The translations under genes were made by a program, and so were the position numbers. Below the pieces are notes generated by a model. The model did not search any database. It had not been told where the DNA came from and saw only the letters and a list, made by a program, of their open reading frames with translations. From NCBI GenBank assembly GCA_005406025.1, contig BGZK01000076.1, forward strand, positions 372,001 to 436,000: a stretch of DNA of 64,000 nucleotides. The letters are read 5' to 3'. Source of the DNA: Eumeta japonica (taxonomy: Eukaryota; Arthropoda; Insecta; Lepidoptera; Psychidae). The stretch's first letter is position 1. Every line of letters begins with the position of its first letter. Positions 1-11,710 of this stretch are shown piece by piece.

Positions 1-2228
1 CACGGGTGAGCATCTCCAGTGGAGAGAAAGTGATGCCGTCACACTAAGAAATATAATGCAAATGCTATGTTCTTTTTCGCTCGTATGGCTCTGCCATTCT
101 TTGTCCTCCGGACATGCCCGCCCGTTATTTTTTATATTTATATGTATGGCGTACATGACACATTAAATATAAATTCGCCATCTTTATTTGAATTTTGACT
201 GTAATTGTTTCAATAGCTTTGTACAAAAAAATAAAAACTAAAATACGATCGTCAAAATATTACAGCTTATTGATGGCGTTTTTAATTTAGTTACGTACAA
301 GATGCAGGCCAGAGCTACACATTCGTGAAACGTCTCCTTTCATCAAATTTTATAAAGTAGTTTTTGTGCAGTTTCCAAATGCACAGACAGATGGACAGAC
401 AAAATTATCAAAACCAATATAATGTATACTCTCCTCGTTCCCAATATGCCCAGAAAAGTTATTCTCAAATATTGGTAATGTACAGTTTTTTCTTTCCTAT
501 TTTATTTCACATATAGATTGTTCAAAATATTGATTTAAAATCAACCTTTTTTTTTTTAGGTCACATTTCTAATACATAAAATGTATTATGTATGTGTATA
601 GAGGATATGTATACTCGTCGCTTAATAAGGCTACGGTAAATAACTTCTGCCCTTTGCTGATATAACAACATAAATTGTTGTATTATTATTATGCGTGACA
701 ATATAATCGTTTGAAGTCTAATTTATAACTATTGTATTATGTATTTTATAATGTATTGGAGTTTCAGCTTAATATAAGGTAGTGTACGCCTAAGCCATGG
801 CTAAAATATGAATTATTTTTGTACTATCTGCACCAGCAACGTTAATTTGAATATTATAGGCACAAAACAAGGTACTCGAACGAGGGTAGGTCTACATGTA
901 GAAAAGTTAATTTACGAACATGACGTCCTACCGGGAAAAGGACCCCGAACCTTTTGTGTCTAAAGGGTATATCCACTAGACCGTAGAAGTTCTTAGGTTT
1001 CAGTATAACTAACTTTTGTGAGCGGCTCCGCTCAGATGGGCTTAGGACAAATTCTTTCTTGTTTTATATCGATCTTATAGTCCCGCTCCCGTGTGACACG
1101 AGCACGAAGCAGGGGCCGAGGGAAGGAATTCGTGCATCGCGAATTAGATTGGTACAATTTACCAACTTGACAGTTTTATTTTGTTTGTCGTTTGGATTTT
1201 TACACCCCTGTTAGGGGTAGATTGTTTCTAGTTAGTGAGCTATATCTTTTACATTAAGTTTCCGTATCTAAAAGCAAAAAAGTCTTCCAAATTTTGTCTC
1301 ATCTCTCTGTCCGTTCGTGTAATTATCACAGCGTCATAACTCTATCGTTGTTCCACTGAATCAGTTGAAATTATGTAAGCAGATATTTCATGTATGCCTC
1401 AAGATGTAGCATAGTACAAAAAAATAGAGATACATATATAAAATCGATGGCTGAAATTTTTATTTATTATATAGGTACTCCATTGTGCAGGATGTCATTC
1501 GGTAGATATTAGAAATACATTGAAGGCTTTAAGTTAGTTTTCCTTTGAGGTGTATATTTTGCGGCTTATTATATATCAAAGTCGTTAATTTTGTGTCCTT
1601 TCACTCTAATTTTTGAATTATTATATTATATGTTTTGAAATTTTTAAATCTCAGTCATAGAATTTTATAAAAATATTTTACCAAAACTCAAATAAAATCT
1701 ACTTACAAGGTTTTTAGATATTCCCATTGTTCAGTTATTACAAGTAACAATATAATTACCGACCCTAGTATTCATAGAGTATGCATATAGGTTTTAATAT
1801 AATATTCATAATCTTTCGATTTAAACATTACACATGTCAGCTTTGTTGGTACAGAACCAAACCAAACCAAAGACTTCAAAACCCAACATCCACGTTGGCC
1901 ACTTCATTGAGACTCAAACCATCTCTATCACGAATTTCATCAAAAACGATTTAATAATAAAACCGTGATAGCTTATTGGACAAACATATGGAGTCACTTT
2001 TATATGTATAATATTACAATGGACAAATAGTAATAAATTAATATTTATTTCTGCCCCCAAGTACATTATTTACTTTAATATTATCCAGTACGTGATTACT
2101 TTATATTTTTAACCTTTTAGAAAACTTGAACCTAAGGTATTAACATGTCATAGGCGTCCAAGTGCGTATTACGACATCGTACATTTTATCGATAACTGTA
2201 TTTATACTTAAGGTAGAATGGACTGATG
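1..2228. other. AT-rich non-coding DNA, no gene recognised
   Basis: No open frame with coding character on either strand. Around 1007-1085 there is a short stretch (ACTAACTTTTG then GAGCGGCTCCGCTC) resembling the end sequence of the dispersed repeat seen again at 60.9 kb and 33.6 kb. Around 1290-1340 a CTCTGTCCGTTCGTG segment resembles the CTGTCCGTCCGT-type stretches common in insect interspersed repeats. Both look like fragments of old mobile DNA. The rest holds nothing I can name. Confidence 0.6.
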
Positions 2229-2288
2229 TAGACGGTCACTCTAGAAGTAAGGCTCCAATTGGAACCTTACTTCTAGAGTGACCGTCTA
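2229..2288. repeat. 60-bp near-perfect palindrome
   Basis: Positions 2229-2252 (TAGACGGTCACTCT...) are the exact reverse complement of 2265-2288. The centre, 2254-2263 (TCCAATTGGA), is itself a perfect palindrome, so the only unpaired bases in the 60-bp unit are C2253 and A2264. It has essentially no loop. The flanks show no target duplication I can be sure of. It could be a tiny fold-back element or a palindrome made by template switching during replication. Confidence 0.9.
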
Positions 2289-3329
2289 AAATGAATTAGG
2301 CGACAATTTCCTTGTTGACCCAAGTTGGGTTTCTAACTTCACATCACTTTGAAAATTTTTAATAATTTTGTCCCCCGAAAAATATAGTTCCTCACAACAT
2401 TTTGTCCATCGTTTAAAAGAAATGGTGGATATTAACTTGATCCCTACAATTACTTATTGGTTATATCCGCTAATATGAATTGCAATAATGACAAATAACA
2501 ATAAAGTAGCACGAGGTATTGTAACCTCGTGTAAGTAATTATTGAGTTATAATATGTGAAGCCGAAACATTATTTACTGTTCTAAATAATTATAAAGATT
2601 ATTAAACAATAAATGAGAGTAAAACTTTTTTTAGATAACTGGTCACAAAGAGTTTGAGATAAAAACGAAGGCTTTATACTATCAAACTAAATATCCTGCC
2701 ATATATCTTGAACCATAGATCAAAATCTATACCATCGAAATATACAGATTTTAATATGCTTATGACCAAAAACACGATATACAAATCTATAATTTATAAA
2801 AAAAACTATACAAGCAGTATGAATTCTAATCTAATCTAATCTAATCTAATCTAATCTAATCTAATCAGTGAATATTTTAAAACTCGAATATAAAAAAATA
2901 ATCTAAAAATTAATTCGACACCAACCCGAAAAACGTGGTCTGACCTACCTAGTTTTTGACCTGCGCAATAAAAACCCATTTGTGGGATGTGGTCAGTTTT
3001 AGTGATCTAACAATAAATAAATTAATATCCTTTGTATTAAATATTTTCCATTGAAAAATTAAAATAGCATTTATAAATATAAGCGATTCCTTTTTGACCC
3101 AAATCCTTTCTCCTGTAATCTTAATTTTTGGCATGTGTGTCATAAAAAATAATTTTGTACCCGGCGTAGGCATTGCATGAGCAAAAATAAATAAATATTA
3201 TTCGCTTTTTTTTTTGTTTGGTTGACAATCCCAAAATCCTATTTAAAAAAATAAAGTGATCTTCTAGGCGATCTAAAAAACACGCCTCGATAACCCTAGT
3301 TTGCGACCTAGGCAATGAAGAATAATTTG
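2289..3329. other. AT-rich non-coding DNA
   Basis: Apart from the CTAAT array at 2826-2865, listed separately, nothing with coding or repeat-family character is visible. The short open frames here are AT-driven and lack a plausible start context or codon bias. Confidence 0.6.
2826..2865. repeat. CTAAT pentanucleotide array, 8 units
   Basis: Eight perfect tandem units of CTAAT, read as (TTAGA)n on the other strand. This is one base away from the arthropod telomere unit TTAGG (CCTAA), but the array is short and embedded in ordinary AT-rich DNA, so I treat it as a microsatellite. Confidence 0.95.
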
Positions 3330-3480
3330 AGCACCGAGGCGCGCGTCGCCGTGCGCACGAGTTCATCGGCCGGTCGTTAGCCCGGCGGGTTTTTGGCCGC
3401 GGTTTTGTTTTTTGCTCTCGCCTCCTCCTCGCGAGAGTGCAATCGGGTTGCACTTTTAGACGCGCCTACTTACGTTGTAC
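3330..3480. other. CpG-rich patch in AT-rich DNA
   Basis: Sudden rise in G+C with many CpG (GAGGCGCGCGTCGCC, TCGGCCGGTCGTTAGCCCGG). A 66-codon frame continues to 3593 on the plus strand, but its nominal start is TTG and it has no recognised domain. One of more than fifteen similar patches in the window. It could be a conserved regulatory element or an exon fragment; the sequence alone does not decide. Confidence 0.45.
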
Positions 3481-4062
3481 ATCTAACGATGGAACAGAGA
3501 GGACTGTGGAGCCGACTCGAGGAATATAGAAGTAAATTAAATAAAATCGTATTCTGTCATGCTACAAAGTTCGCCGACATGAAAAAATTTTGATGTATTT
3601 TTCAATTTTATTTTTTGCATTATTAAAGAGCGAAAGGTAGTCTATTGGTGGACAGACTGATTAAATTATATTTGACGTGAAACATCCACATGCAAATCTA
3701 AAAAAATTAAACGCGTAATACGACAAAAACAACCACGAACGATATTTTTTAATTTTGGCACTTCTACTAATAAAAAAGTGAAGTACAAGGTTTTTAATAT
3801 GTATTAATACACGTTAATAGAAGTCTTCATAGAGAATTCATTATTTTGAAAGTCCTTTGTATTATATTAAACATTAAATTTATATTACATTGCATTAAAA
3901 AACAAACATACAATGTCGGTAAAGATTTTTTCAAAAGCTTTAGCAATATCTGTTTTTTTTTTTAATTTAAGCTGTTTTAATATGATAGTCCATATTGCGA
4001 CATTTAATTGACTATTGAAATCTAATCCCTTTCTTTATTGTGTTAATTTATGAATCAATTCA
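3481..4062. other. AT-rich non-coding DNA
   Basis: No coding or repeat signal recognised beyond the tail of the CpG-rich open frame ending at 3593. Confidence 0.6.
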
Positions 4063-4145
4063 ATCGTCATGATCAAATTCGAACCCGCTACCTTGTACCA
4101 TAAAGAGAACGCTTTTGACTAGTTGGTCACCACTACTCTTATCAA
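4063..4145 (-). repeat. tRNA-derived SINE head (copy 1)
   Basis: On the minus strand there is a degenerate tRNA-like module: GTAGTGGTGACC, then TAGTCAAAAGCG, then a perfect polymerase III B-box-like GGGTTCGAAT (4077-4086), followed by TTGATCATG. The same order, including the TTTGATNA sequence after the B box, recurs at 43.93-44.04 kb and more loosely at 10.19 kb, so this is a dispersed SINE family and not a tRNA gene. No cloverleaf with paired acceptor ends can be drawn. Confidence 0.65.
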
Positions 4146-5187
4146 CTACAACTTAAAACATGTTATATAAAATAACGAGGAAAATAAATAAAATCAAATT
4201 CGAAATGGTATGCTGATCGATTAGAAAATTTATAAAAAAAAATCATAAAAATACGAAATAATTTACTTTAGGGTAGTATTAAGTAGGGTACGTTTTAAAA
4301 GTAAATTTATTTGATTTAGTCGAATTAATTGAATTCAATCCACACTAATATTATAATGAAGTAATTGTAAATATTCTATCACTTATAAAAATATACAATA
4401 TTCTTAATCAATAAAGGGCGTATTTTATTTATTTTTTAATACTCTCAAGATTTCATCGTTATGTAACTCCAAATTTCTCTAGGAGCAACCTTACATCTCC
4501 ACGTTCATATTGTCAACTCCAGATGTAGAGAAAAATTATGGTTGAGTTTTTCCTGAGACATTCTCTCAATAAATGTTTTAAGGGTCCTCCATAATCGATG
4601 CGATTCTGTTGAGTTACGAAAGGGATCTCTAGTAATATCGACATGACATTAAATGGACAAGGGCAAAGGATTAAGTCTTAGTGACATTTGACATTTTTTT
4701 TCTCTTCATTTGCATAAAATTGTAATTAATATTAAATATCCAATTCATCTCCAATGTGTAAAGCTACTTTACATAGCAAAGAAGAGATTAAAAAGCTTTA
4801 CGTAATTTACGACAGTATAATACTGTAGAATAAATATTTGAAAAGCCTAAAAAATATTATGACATGGGATCTGGGTTGTCGCGAGCACCATACGGGTTTC
4901 ATTTTGTCAAATTTTGATTATACAAACACAGATTTATAATTATTCACCTTTATCACGTCACGAAAAATATTTTCTTATTGACAACTTCAATTCGTTGATG
5001 ATATTACAAAAAAATAAAAAGGCCATTCGGCAGCCAAAATGGAAGTAGATTTCAACTAGTAGACTGTTTTAGTCATGTTTGAACTTGAACTTTGTAATCG
5101 TTCATAAAACATGTACGTTGTGTTTCATTAAGATCTCTAAAGAAGATATATATACATATATATATATCTTCATATCTTCTATGTATG

Positions 5188-5191
<4 letters not shown>
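4146..5191. other. AT-rich non-coding DNA
   Basis: Nothing recognised. The last part runs into AT dinucleotide-rich sequence that precedes the (TA)n tract. Confidence 0.6.

Positions 5192-5233
<42 letters not shown>
5192..5233. repeat. (TA)n microsatellite
   Basis: About 21 uninterrupted TA units, flanked by imperfect TATG/TATA repeats on both sides. An open frame across it on the minus strand (long runs of Tyr-Ile) is an artefact of the repeat. Confidence 0.95.
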
Positions 5234-5237
<4 letters not shown>

Positions 5238-6274
5238 TATATACATATATGTATGTATATTTGTACGTATACACATAGATATTTAAACTTTTGAACTATA
5301 TGTATTTTCTGACTCAGCTCGTCGAGTTAAGTCGGAAAACAGCAAAATTTTTCAAAAGTTGCGACGAGGGCAAATACAATAGTTAAGTATATTTGAAATC
5401 TACTAAAAATCTCCAACCTGTAGTGAGAAACTGGAGTCGGGATAGGTGATAGACCCCGTCTGTACGTAAAAATGAAAGGCGAGGGCAAATCCTTATTTCT
5501 TAATACGTTTCTTCTGCGTGTGGTCTTTTCGGTTTTATTCTTCTATTTTCGCATGATGCAGAACGTACAGGGTCAGTTTCTGGAAGTTTGTATAGTTCAT
5601 CCACAGTCTTCTACACTTACACTTTGTTCCGTGCTCGTGTAGCCTATTTCCACGCCCAAAATAGAGCATCTAATCTTTCTTTTTGTCGCATTAAACTTAA
5701 AAATGAATTTGAGTTAATGATGTTCATTTCTTCTTAAAAATCATTATAATAACGTATTCTTCTGACCTTGACGATTCTGGTGATCATATTTCCCTTAAAT
5801 ATTTTTCGCATTTTTGGTCTATATTTGTCAATAAATTTGGAGTATTCTGTTGTATTCAAATTTACATGGGTGTTCATGCGGGTCGGTGATTAAATTGTTA
5901 CTACTGAAAACTGAAAATCATTTGGACACAGATATTGTTAAAAATCTATTTGACAAAAGCAGATACTTTTTCGACAAAATAAATTTAAAAACCACAGCTT
6001 TATTTTTTTTTAAAAGAAAGGTTTTATACCTCGATTTTCCGACATCGCTGAAAAATAACACAGCCGATTAGTAAAATCCGACTCACGCTTACTCTTTTAT
6101 GAAAGATAACTATTTCACTAAAAAATATTGTTTAGAATTTCAGCTATCTATAGAGAGTTACGGGGTGTAGTATATTATCTACACATATATAAAAGTAACG
6201 AGCCGTAACTGTACATTAAATGTTTTTTCACAAAACAATTACACTTTGTGTTTATGTTACTGAGGGCTAAATTT
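5234..6274. other. AT-rich non-coding DNA
   Basis: Nothing with coding or repeat-family character recognised. A 73-codon open frame at 5850-6071 has AT-driven composition and no recognised motif. Confidence 0.55.
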
Positions 6275-6440
6275 TGGTTTTTAGAATTTTCGTCTGTTTA
6301 TTCTGTGCGTTTGTGTACGCTAATTTCAGAAACGGCTTAACCGATTTGAATTCAGTTTTCACTGGTATACTATGGTGAATTTCCCATAACATTTAGGGTT
6401 TATTTCATTTCAATCGGATCACAAAAAAAAGTTGTGTTAA
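6275..6440 (+). repeat. fragment of a dispersed lepidopteran-type repeat
   Basis: The order 'CGTCTGTTTATTCTGTG ... CAGAAACGGCTTAACCGATTT ... TTTCACTGGTATA' matches the layout of repeats common in moths and butterflies, which carry a CTGTCTGT stretch, then an 'aacgrctgaaccgattt' core, then a 'ttcactgttggata' segment. The family is named from memory of its layout only, so confidence is moderate. Confidence 0.4.
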
Positions 6441-6639
6441 TGTGTACGTAGTCTATGCGTCAATCGCTTGTGTTATCTAAGGCATGTGATAGTTATATTG
6501 AAAAATATAAAATAAAGTAACTTATGAATACAATTCAGAATGAATATCTGTAAATATACGTATTTGGTATCTTAGATTATGATAGTTAAAAAAAAACTTT
6601 ACACACAACTTGCATTTATATTATGTGTCCAATCCAAAA

Positions 6640-6955
6640 CGGAACCATGATCGGAAGTGAAATCCAAATTATAAAAAAACGGGGAATAGAATCGAAATTG
6701 GAGACCGAGAAGAGTCAAAATCGAAGATAGACCAAGGTCCGAATCGAACGTAGGACTAGAATTAGAAGTGATAACGTGACTGGAATCAAAATGAGATGCG
6801 TTACAGAAGTCAGATCTAGAGCTGGACCAGGTTCGAGGTTAAGACCAGAATCGGAAGCCACTTAAATTAAGACTGGCTTCGGAATCAAAAGCGGTCCGTG
6901 AAGTCGAAATCGAGCACGGGATAGCATAGGAATTATGGTTGAAAGCGTGATCAGT
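6640..6955 (+). repeat. degenerate purine-rich repeat family, copy C
   Basis: About 300 bases made of short degenerate units rich in GAATCG, GGAACC, GAAATC and GACCGG on the plus strand, abruptly different from the AT-rich flanks. The same texture recurs at 7.2, 18.5, 37.1, 37.5, 48.0, 49.3, 52.4 and 60.9 kb in both orientations. Stops occur in all frames, so it does not look coding. This is the longest tract in the window and lies next to copy A, possibly as a local duplication. Confidence 0.6.
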
Positions 6956-7204
6956 CTATATATATTTGTGCGTGTGCGTGCTTGCGTGCGAGCATGTACG
7001 TAATTAAGTTCCTTTTTTTGAGACTCGATTAAGTAAAAACTGATGACTGATTGTAATCGGATTTTGTGTAGAGGTATGTATTATGTTCTCAAATTGGAAT
7101 ATAAAATTAATATAATAAAATTAGATTATATATAACAATACTACACTTTATGTTAATAAATTATAAATACTTGTAATAATTGTATTTATACATTTCGTTG
7201 TCGT

Positions 7205-7510
7205 TTCGATGTCCGTTCCAGTATGAATCGTAATTTTTTACAACTACCACTGATGCCCAGGGTATTTCTCTGGGCATCGATTTCATGCCGATTTCATATC
7301 AAGATCGGTATGAGATCGGCATGAAATCGAGAGCGGGACAGAGACTGGACCCGACAATGGAACCAGAATTTGTACCTAGAATACGACCCTCATCGCTATC
7401 AAAACGGACAGCTGAATCAGTCGATATAGAAGATGAAGTAATTCATTCTAGTTTGTGTTCTCGGGAGCGAAACTGGGGGCTCATTAGAATAATAAAAAAA
7501 ATTGCTTAAC
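7205..7510 (+). repeat. degenerate purine-rich repeat family, copy A
   Basis: Starts with GATGTCCGTTCCAGTATGAAT and TACCACTGATGCCCAGGG, which align with copy B at 18.47-18.51 kb (ATCCGTCGTAGTATAAAT, TACCAATAATGCCCAATAC). The middle is the purine-rich degenerate tract. It ends with GATGAAGTAATTCATT and GGGAGCGAAACTGGGG, aligning with the end of copy B (GCGGAATTCATTTTAAG, GGGAGCAAAACCGGG) and with the reverse complement of the end of copy F. It carries the stem-loop at 7278-7329. A 74-codon open frame through it looks like a by-product of the repeat. Confidence 0.7.
7278..7329 (+). other. stem-loop inside repeat copy A
   Basis: 7278-7292 (CGATTTCATGCCGAT) pairs perfectly with 7315-7329 around a 22-base loop containing TATCAAGATCGGTAT. 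Immediately before it, GATGCCCAG (7252-7260) pairs with CTGGGCATC (7270-7278) around 9 bases. Copy B has a different perfect stem around an almost identical loop core. Confidence 0.85.
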
Positions 7511-8074
7511 TTAAAACGCGCAGCAAAACGGGCGGGTGAACGCTAGTCGATATATAAAATAAAGGAGTTCAATAGATGCTAATGCAGGCAGAGCCGCGGA
7601 CGTAAGCTAGCTGTTCAACAAAGTTATTGTTTTTGGTTAATATTTAATCAGAACAAAAGATAAACAAGTAACTAAACCCAATCAAACATTTCTTGAGTAG
7701 TAAAATAACTTAAACCGAGTTTACGTCAGATAGCTTATCTTCTCAAAATTATCTTAACTTAGCCATGGAACCGTAACTAAGATGGCCTAACTTAATTTAC
7801 ACAACCTAAAGTAATGAAACTACCGTACCTTACAAAGTGAAGTAGTCTTCGCTTGAGAAATAATCATCTGTCCAAGCTATCCCAAAAAGATATTGATATA
7901 AAACACTTATGTTTGTTTGTTTATATAATGTATGTTTGTCTACGTTTGTTTATTGTACGGGTACAATGAAGTCGGCATGAAAAGAAATAGCTGAAATGTA
8001 TATGTATTATTTATATTTTGTAAATGTAAATTTGCGTAATTTTCCTAACTTAGTAAATATCAAAAAGTGCAAAC
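7511..8074. other. AT-rich non-coding DNA
   Basis: Nothing recognised. Confidence 0.6.
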
Positions 8075-8215
8075 GACAAAGGCGGTGGACAAAGCGCTGT
8101 TGCTGTTGCGAAGGGCGGCGTTTTCTGCGAACTAACCGCCCTCCGATCATCGACGCCCACGCTATTCGCCCACGGACGTCTACGTACTTATACTTCTTAA
8201 TAGTGTTGCCACGAA
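8075..8215. other. CpG-rich patch
   Basis: G+C and CpG rise sharply (CGAAGGGCGGCGTTTTCTGC, ACCGCCCTCCGATCATCGAC). Both strands are open across it by chance of composition, giving two overlapping 80-codon frames that cannot both be real; neither has a recognised domain. Candidate conserved non-coding element or exon. Confidence 0.4.
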
Positions 8216-9299
8216 CTGTTGTTATGGCGAGTATAACGTCGTTCTGAACTTTCATTTTCTACCTTCCTTTTTGTCATATTATTTTATAATATATTGTAGT
8301 GCAATGATATTGAGCGTATTTAAATACTGAATGCAAGCTTTAAATGTCAAGCAGGATTTTTTATTATACGTGGTATAACACATTTAACTTACGATTTGAA
8401 GGAAAATTGAAAAATTTAGTGTTCAGAATCTTCAAAGACGTGTTAAGGCACACACTCCCTTCAAACGCATCGGTTCAGTGTAGGCTGGGGGCGGGTGGCG
8501 GGGGGGTTTGCCCTGATGCCCTATTTTTGGAGAACTCTGTATGGGAAAAGTACAGGTACGTATAAATCATTACTGAAGTTAATATCGAGACTAGGAATAT
8601 CTAAATCTAGACCTAGACCGAAATCGAAACTTCCAGAAAACGCAGCCGTAGCTAAATGCGTCTTTCTTTTCTGCTTTATAATGTACATATACAAAAATCT
8701 AACAAACGAATTGAAACTCTGCGGGTACCTATTTACGGGAGCAGTTTGTGATTTATTTTTGCTTCTATTCCTTTTATTGTACCGGAAGGTCATGTAGAGC
8801 ACATGATCTGTGGACTTTTCATTTACTTGATGATTGTTAATCAGCGCCCAGACATTTTCTCGTTTAGATTACATTAATGATTTATATTGAAGACTATCTA
8901 TTGAATTGTAAATCGTTTTTATAAAAAAATATAAGATATAGACGTTTCTATTGCACATTTTAAGATATTCTGCGTAATGATTATTTCTATACTTTTTCAG
9001 TGGCGTAAATGTCGTCATGCCTATTATAAGTAGGTACGTTCATACGTTAGCAAAAGCAGGTCTATTTTTATCGGTTTAGTAAAATAACATTGTTTACTAA
9101 TTTTGTAATTTCCATATAAGAATAATCTAATCACTTCCATGGATCCTCTTATAATCTCATATGAAATAGGACGAAAAACTTTTAAACCTATTTGTAACAA
9201 ACACCACATAGTCAAAGTTATAGAGACGCCAAATGAACTGTTGTCGCAAATCCACAGTGTAATAATTGATATCGACTACACGAAATATCGACTCCATAC
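8216..9299. other. non-coding DNA with one G-rich stretch
   Basis: A G-rich run at 8486-8512 (GGGGGCGGGTGGCGGGGGGG) resembles the G-rich ends of some insect retroelements but is too short to assign. Nothing else recognised. Confidence 0.5.
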
Positions 9300-9425
9300 A
9301 TTCCATATGCAGGCGCGGCGCGTTCGTTGCACTCTAGCCCGTCTGACTAGATTTTTGGCAACTCGCTCGTCCGCTGCGCCCGCGCCGCGTCGCTTGCAGC
9401 TGCACTCCGAGATGTGGATCCTATA
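9300..9425. other. CpG-rich patch
   Basis: CpG-dense block (GCAGGCGCGGCGCGTTCG; GCTGCGCCCGCGCCGCGTCG). It lies inside a 121-codon plus-strand frame (9139-9504) whose AT-rich first half and GC-rich second half differ in composition, which argues against a single real exon. A CATATGCAG at 9304-9312 could serve as a splice acceptor, but no good donor follows. Confidence 0.4.
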
Positions 9426-10184
9426 TAGATATGACGGCATCGACGCGCCTTTATTAGTTTTAGCTTTATACTTATGTGCAAGAATTTTATTAGAATGTAT
9501 TTAATGAATGCAGCAAATCAATTCGTTTTTGATTCTTTTTAAAACTTCTTTTCATGTAAATTTTTCAATTCTTAATCGAAAAAGAAAACTGATTTTAGAT
9601 ATTGAAATCTGACAATCTTCTCAAATATAATTACTTTATTGTAATCGACGACACTCAATGAATATCCGTAAATAGCGATGCGTCGGAGTTCCTTTTTGTC
9701 GTGAAACTAAAAAATGTTCATTTACATTTCATACGCGGGTGCTCCGTTTGAATGAACATATCGAACATAATATTTGTGACGCTAAGATTATCGACATAAA
9801 AAAGTATGTATCGACGCCCATACAAACATCAGAAGTGAAACCTCCAGAAAATTAAACTGCGAGAAAATGAGGCGATACTGTATCAAGACTAGATTGATTA
9901 TTGTGTATATTTATTATAATATTTGTACCAAATGCAAATGTTCGGATTCGTCCTACAAATCATTTCAAAAATTTTAAAATAACCTTTACGAGATCGACAC
10001 CGCGAATACGCAAGTATATCAATTATGAAAAAATTTAGACATAATTTCCGTTGCATGAAATGGCCAATAGTTTCTTTTTTTCATATGTTTAAAATAAAAT
10101 ATGCTGAAGTCGTAAAATAACCACAATATATATTTTTTTTTTTGGTTCAAAAGTATGCACATAACTATTAGAAGTATATAGCAA
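9426..10184. other. AT-rich non-coding DNA
   Basis: Nothing recognised. Confidence 0.6.
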
Positions 10185-10250
10185 TGGTGGCCAAGTTCTC
10201 AAAAGTCGGAAGACGTCGGGTTCGAACCCACGCCACAATAAACGAATCGA
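10185..10250 (+). repeat. tRNA-derived SINE head (copy 2)
   Basis: GGTGGCCAAGTTCTCAAAAGTC followed by a perfect B-box-like GGGTTCGAACCC (about 10220) and then AATCGATCCATG. The layout matches the minus-strand modules at 4.1 kb and 44.0 kb: GGTGG, then TCAAAAG, then the B box and a GATCNATG segment. No tRNA cloverleaf can be closed, so it is a SINE remnant and not a tRNA gene. Confidence 0.6.
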
Positions 10251-11576
10251 TCCATGAATTTTTAAAAGTCGAATTCATTGATCAGTTTCGGAAACAAGAT
10301 TATATAAAAAGTGATCTAATCAAACATGAGAAATATCTTCAGTCGGAGGCATACATGTAGCAACAGTCGCACCAAGGAAGCAAACACAAGTCAGATGGTT
10401 CCGACTACAAATATTTATCACAATTGATCGTTTGATTTTTTACATCTTCCAATCAAAGGTGGACGGTACCCAATCAAAGATTTACGGTTCCATTTTTGAG
10501 GTCTGCCTTTACGCAGTTGGGTTTTTTAATTAATGTTTTTGTGTATTAGTTTTAATTTTGTTTTAGCAACATCCTAAAATGGATTACTCGTCATTAGCGA
10601 TGTCAACGACGTGTCTCTTTGTTATAATCGTGATAAATTTCTTTTATCACGATTAATGATTAATATTGTAATTATTTTTTTTATTTATTTATTTTTGATT
10701 AAAATATTTTTCTCTCACTGTACATGTATTATTAAATTTGTACGTTTTAGCTAACGATCGTCAAAATTGTCTTTGAAAACAGTGTGATTCAGGGTTGATC
10801 ACTCGATTTTAATAATTATAGTAAATTATACTAAAATAATTATTTTTCACATTAATAAGACCTATTATAAGATTATATGAGACCTTTGTCGTAGGTTTAT
10901 TATAAGCTTTAAAAATTTAAGTGAGAATGCTTGCTAACAAATTTAAATCTTTGTGAATCCTAAATGGATATTCAAAACGGAAAATAATTAAAAAAAAACC
11001 TATTCAATTTATTCAAAATTAAAATTCACAAACTATGACAAGCGGAATATCCAATTGTCAAAATTTGACGATTTTCATATTTTTCTATATCACAATATGG
11101 CGTCTGGTTGTAGCCATATTAAACTGTGGTTACAGCTATATCTTTAGTGACACTCACGAGATCAAATCAATTCGAATGATGAAAGAATTATCATGATCGG
11201 TCCACGCGTTTGGTTTCTAAAGCACCACAAAGGAGCAAACATAGAAACATATATGCATATAAAAACACATTGCCTTTCATTGCGTCGCACAGTCGGGTAA
11301 AAAGATAGTGAAAGATGGTGTTTCAGCGGTGAGAAAATTTAATCATGCGAAAATTTGATGATGATTACATACAATTTCGTCATTAATTTACATATAGATA
11401 TTTCTTCTACATTCAAAAACATAAATGGGTATAAATGTCTCAATTGAGTACACTAAGGGCAAAGTACAAAGAAGTTGTTTGACAATAAAAGTTTAATTTC
11501 ACACTTTTTTTTATAAAAACTAAGAAAAAATTTTAAGACGCTCAGATCATGTTATGTGAATGTGTTTATGCTATGA
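10251..11576. other. AT-rich non-coding DNA with one hairpin
   Basis: A perfect 13-base inverted repeat (TAATCGTGATAAA at 10625-10637, complement at 10643-10655) with a 5-base loop is the only structure noticed. No coding signal. Confidence 0.6.
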
Positions 11577-11640
11577 AAACCGGTCAAGTGCGATTTATAA
11601 TCGAGCATGAAGAGTTCAGTGCGATATTATAATTTTTAAA
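11577..11640 (+). repeat. end fragment of dispersed repeat family X
   Basis: ACCGGTCAAGTGCGA, then TCGAGCATGAAGAGTTCAGTGCG, corresponds to the end of the larger copies at 12.79-13.56 kb (read on the minus strand: CCGGTCAAGTGCATG, then CCATGCTCAGTGTAGGGTT). Only this end is recognisable; what follows does not match. Confidence 0.5.
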
Positions 11641-11710
11641 AAGGTCCTGCCTGGACCAGGTAGTACATAATTTACAATTTCGAATTAAAAAACATTTGAA
11701 AACGTTTATT

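Noticed and set aside
2826..2865. Interstitial telomere
   Set aside because: The unit is TTAGA and not TTAGG, with no TTAGG unit in it.
5073..5276. Tyr/Ile-rich frame on the minus strand
   Set aside because: Translation of the (TA)n microsatellite and its flanks.
9139..9504. 121-codon plus-strand frame as a gene
   Set aside because: Composition changes abruptly in the middle and no domain is visible; the GC-rich half is treated as a CpG patch.
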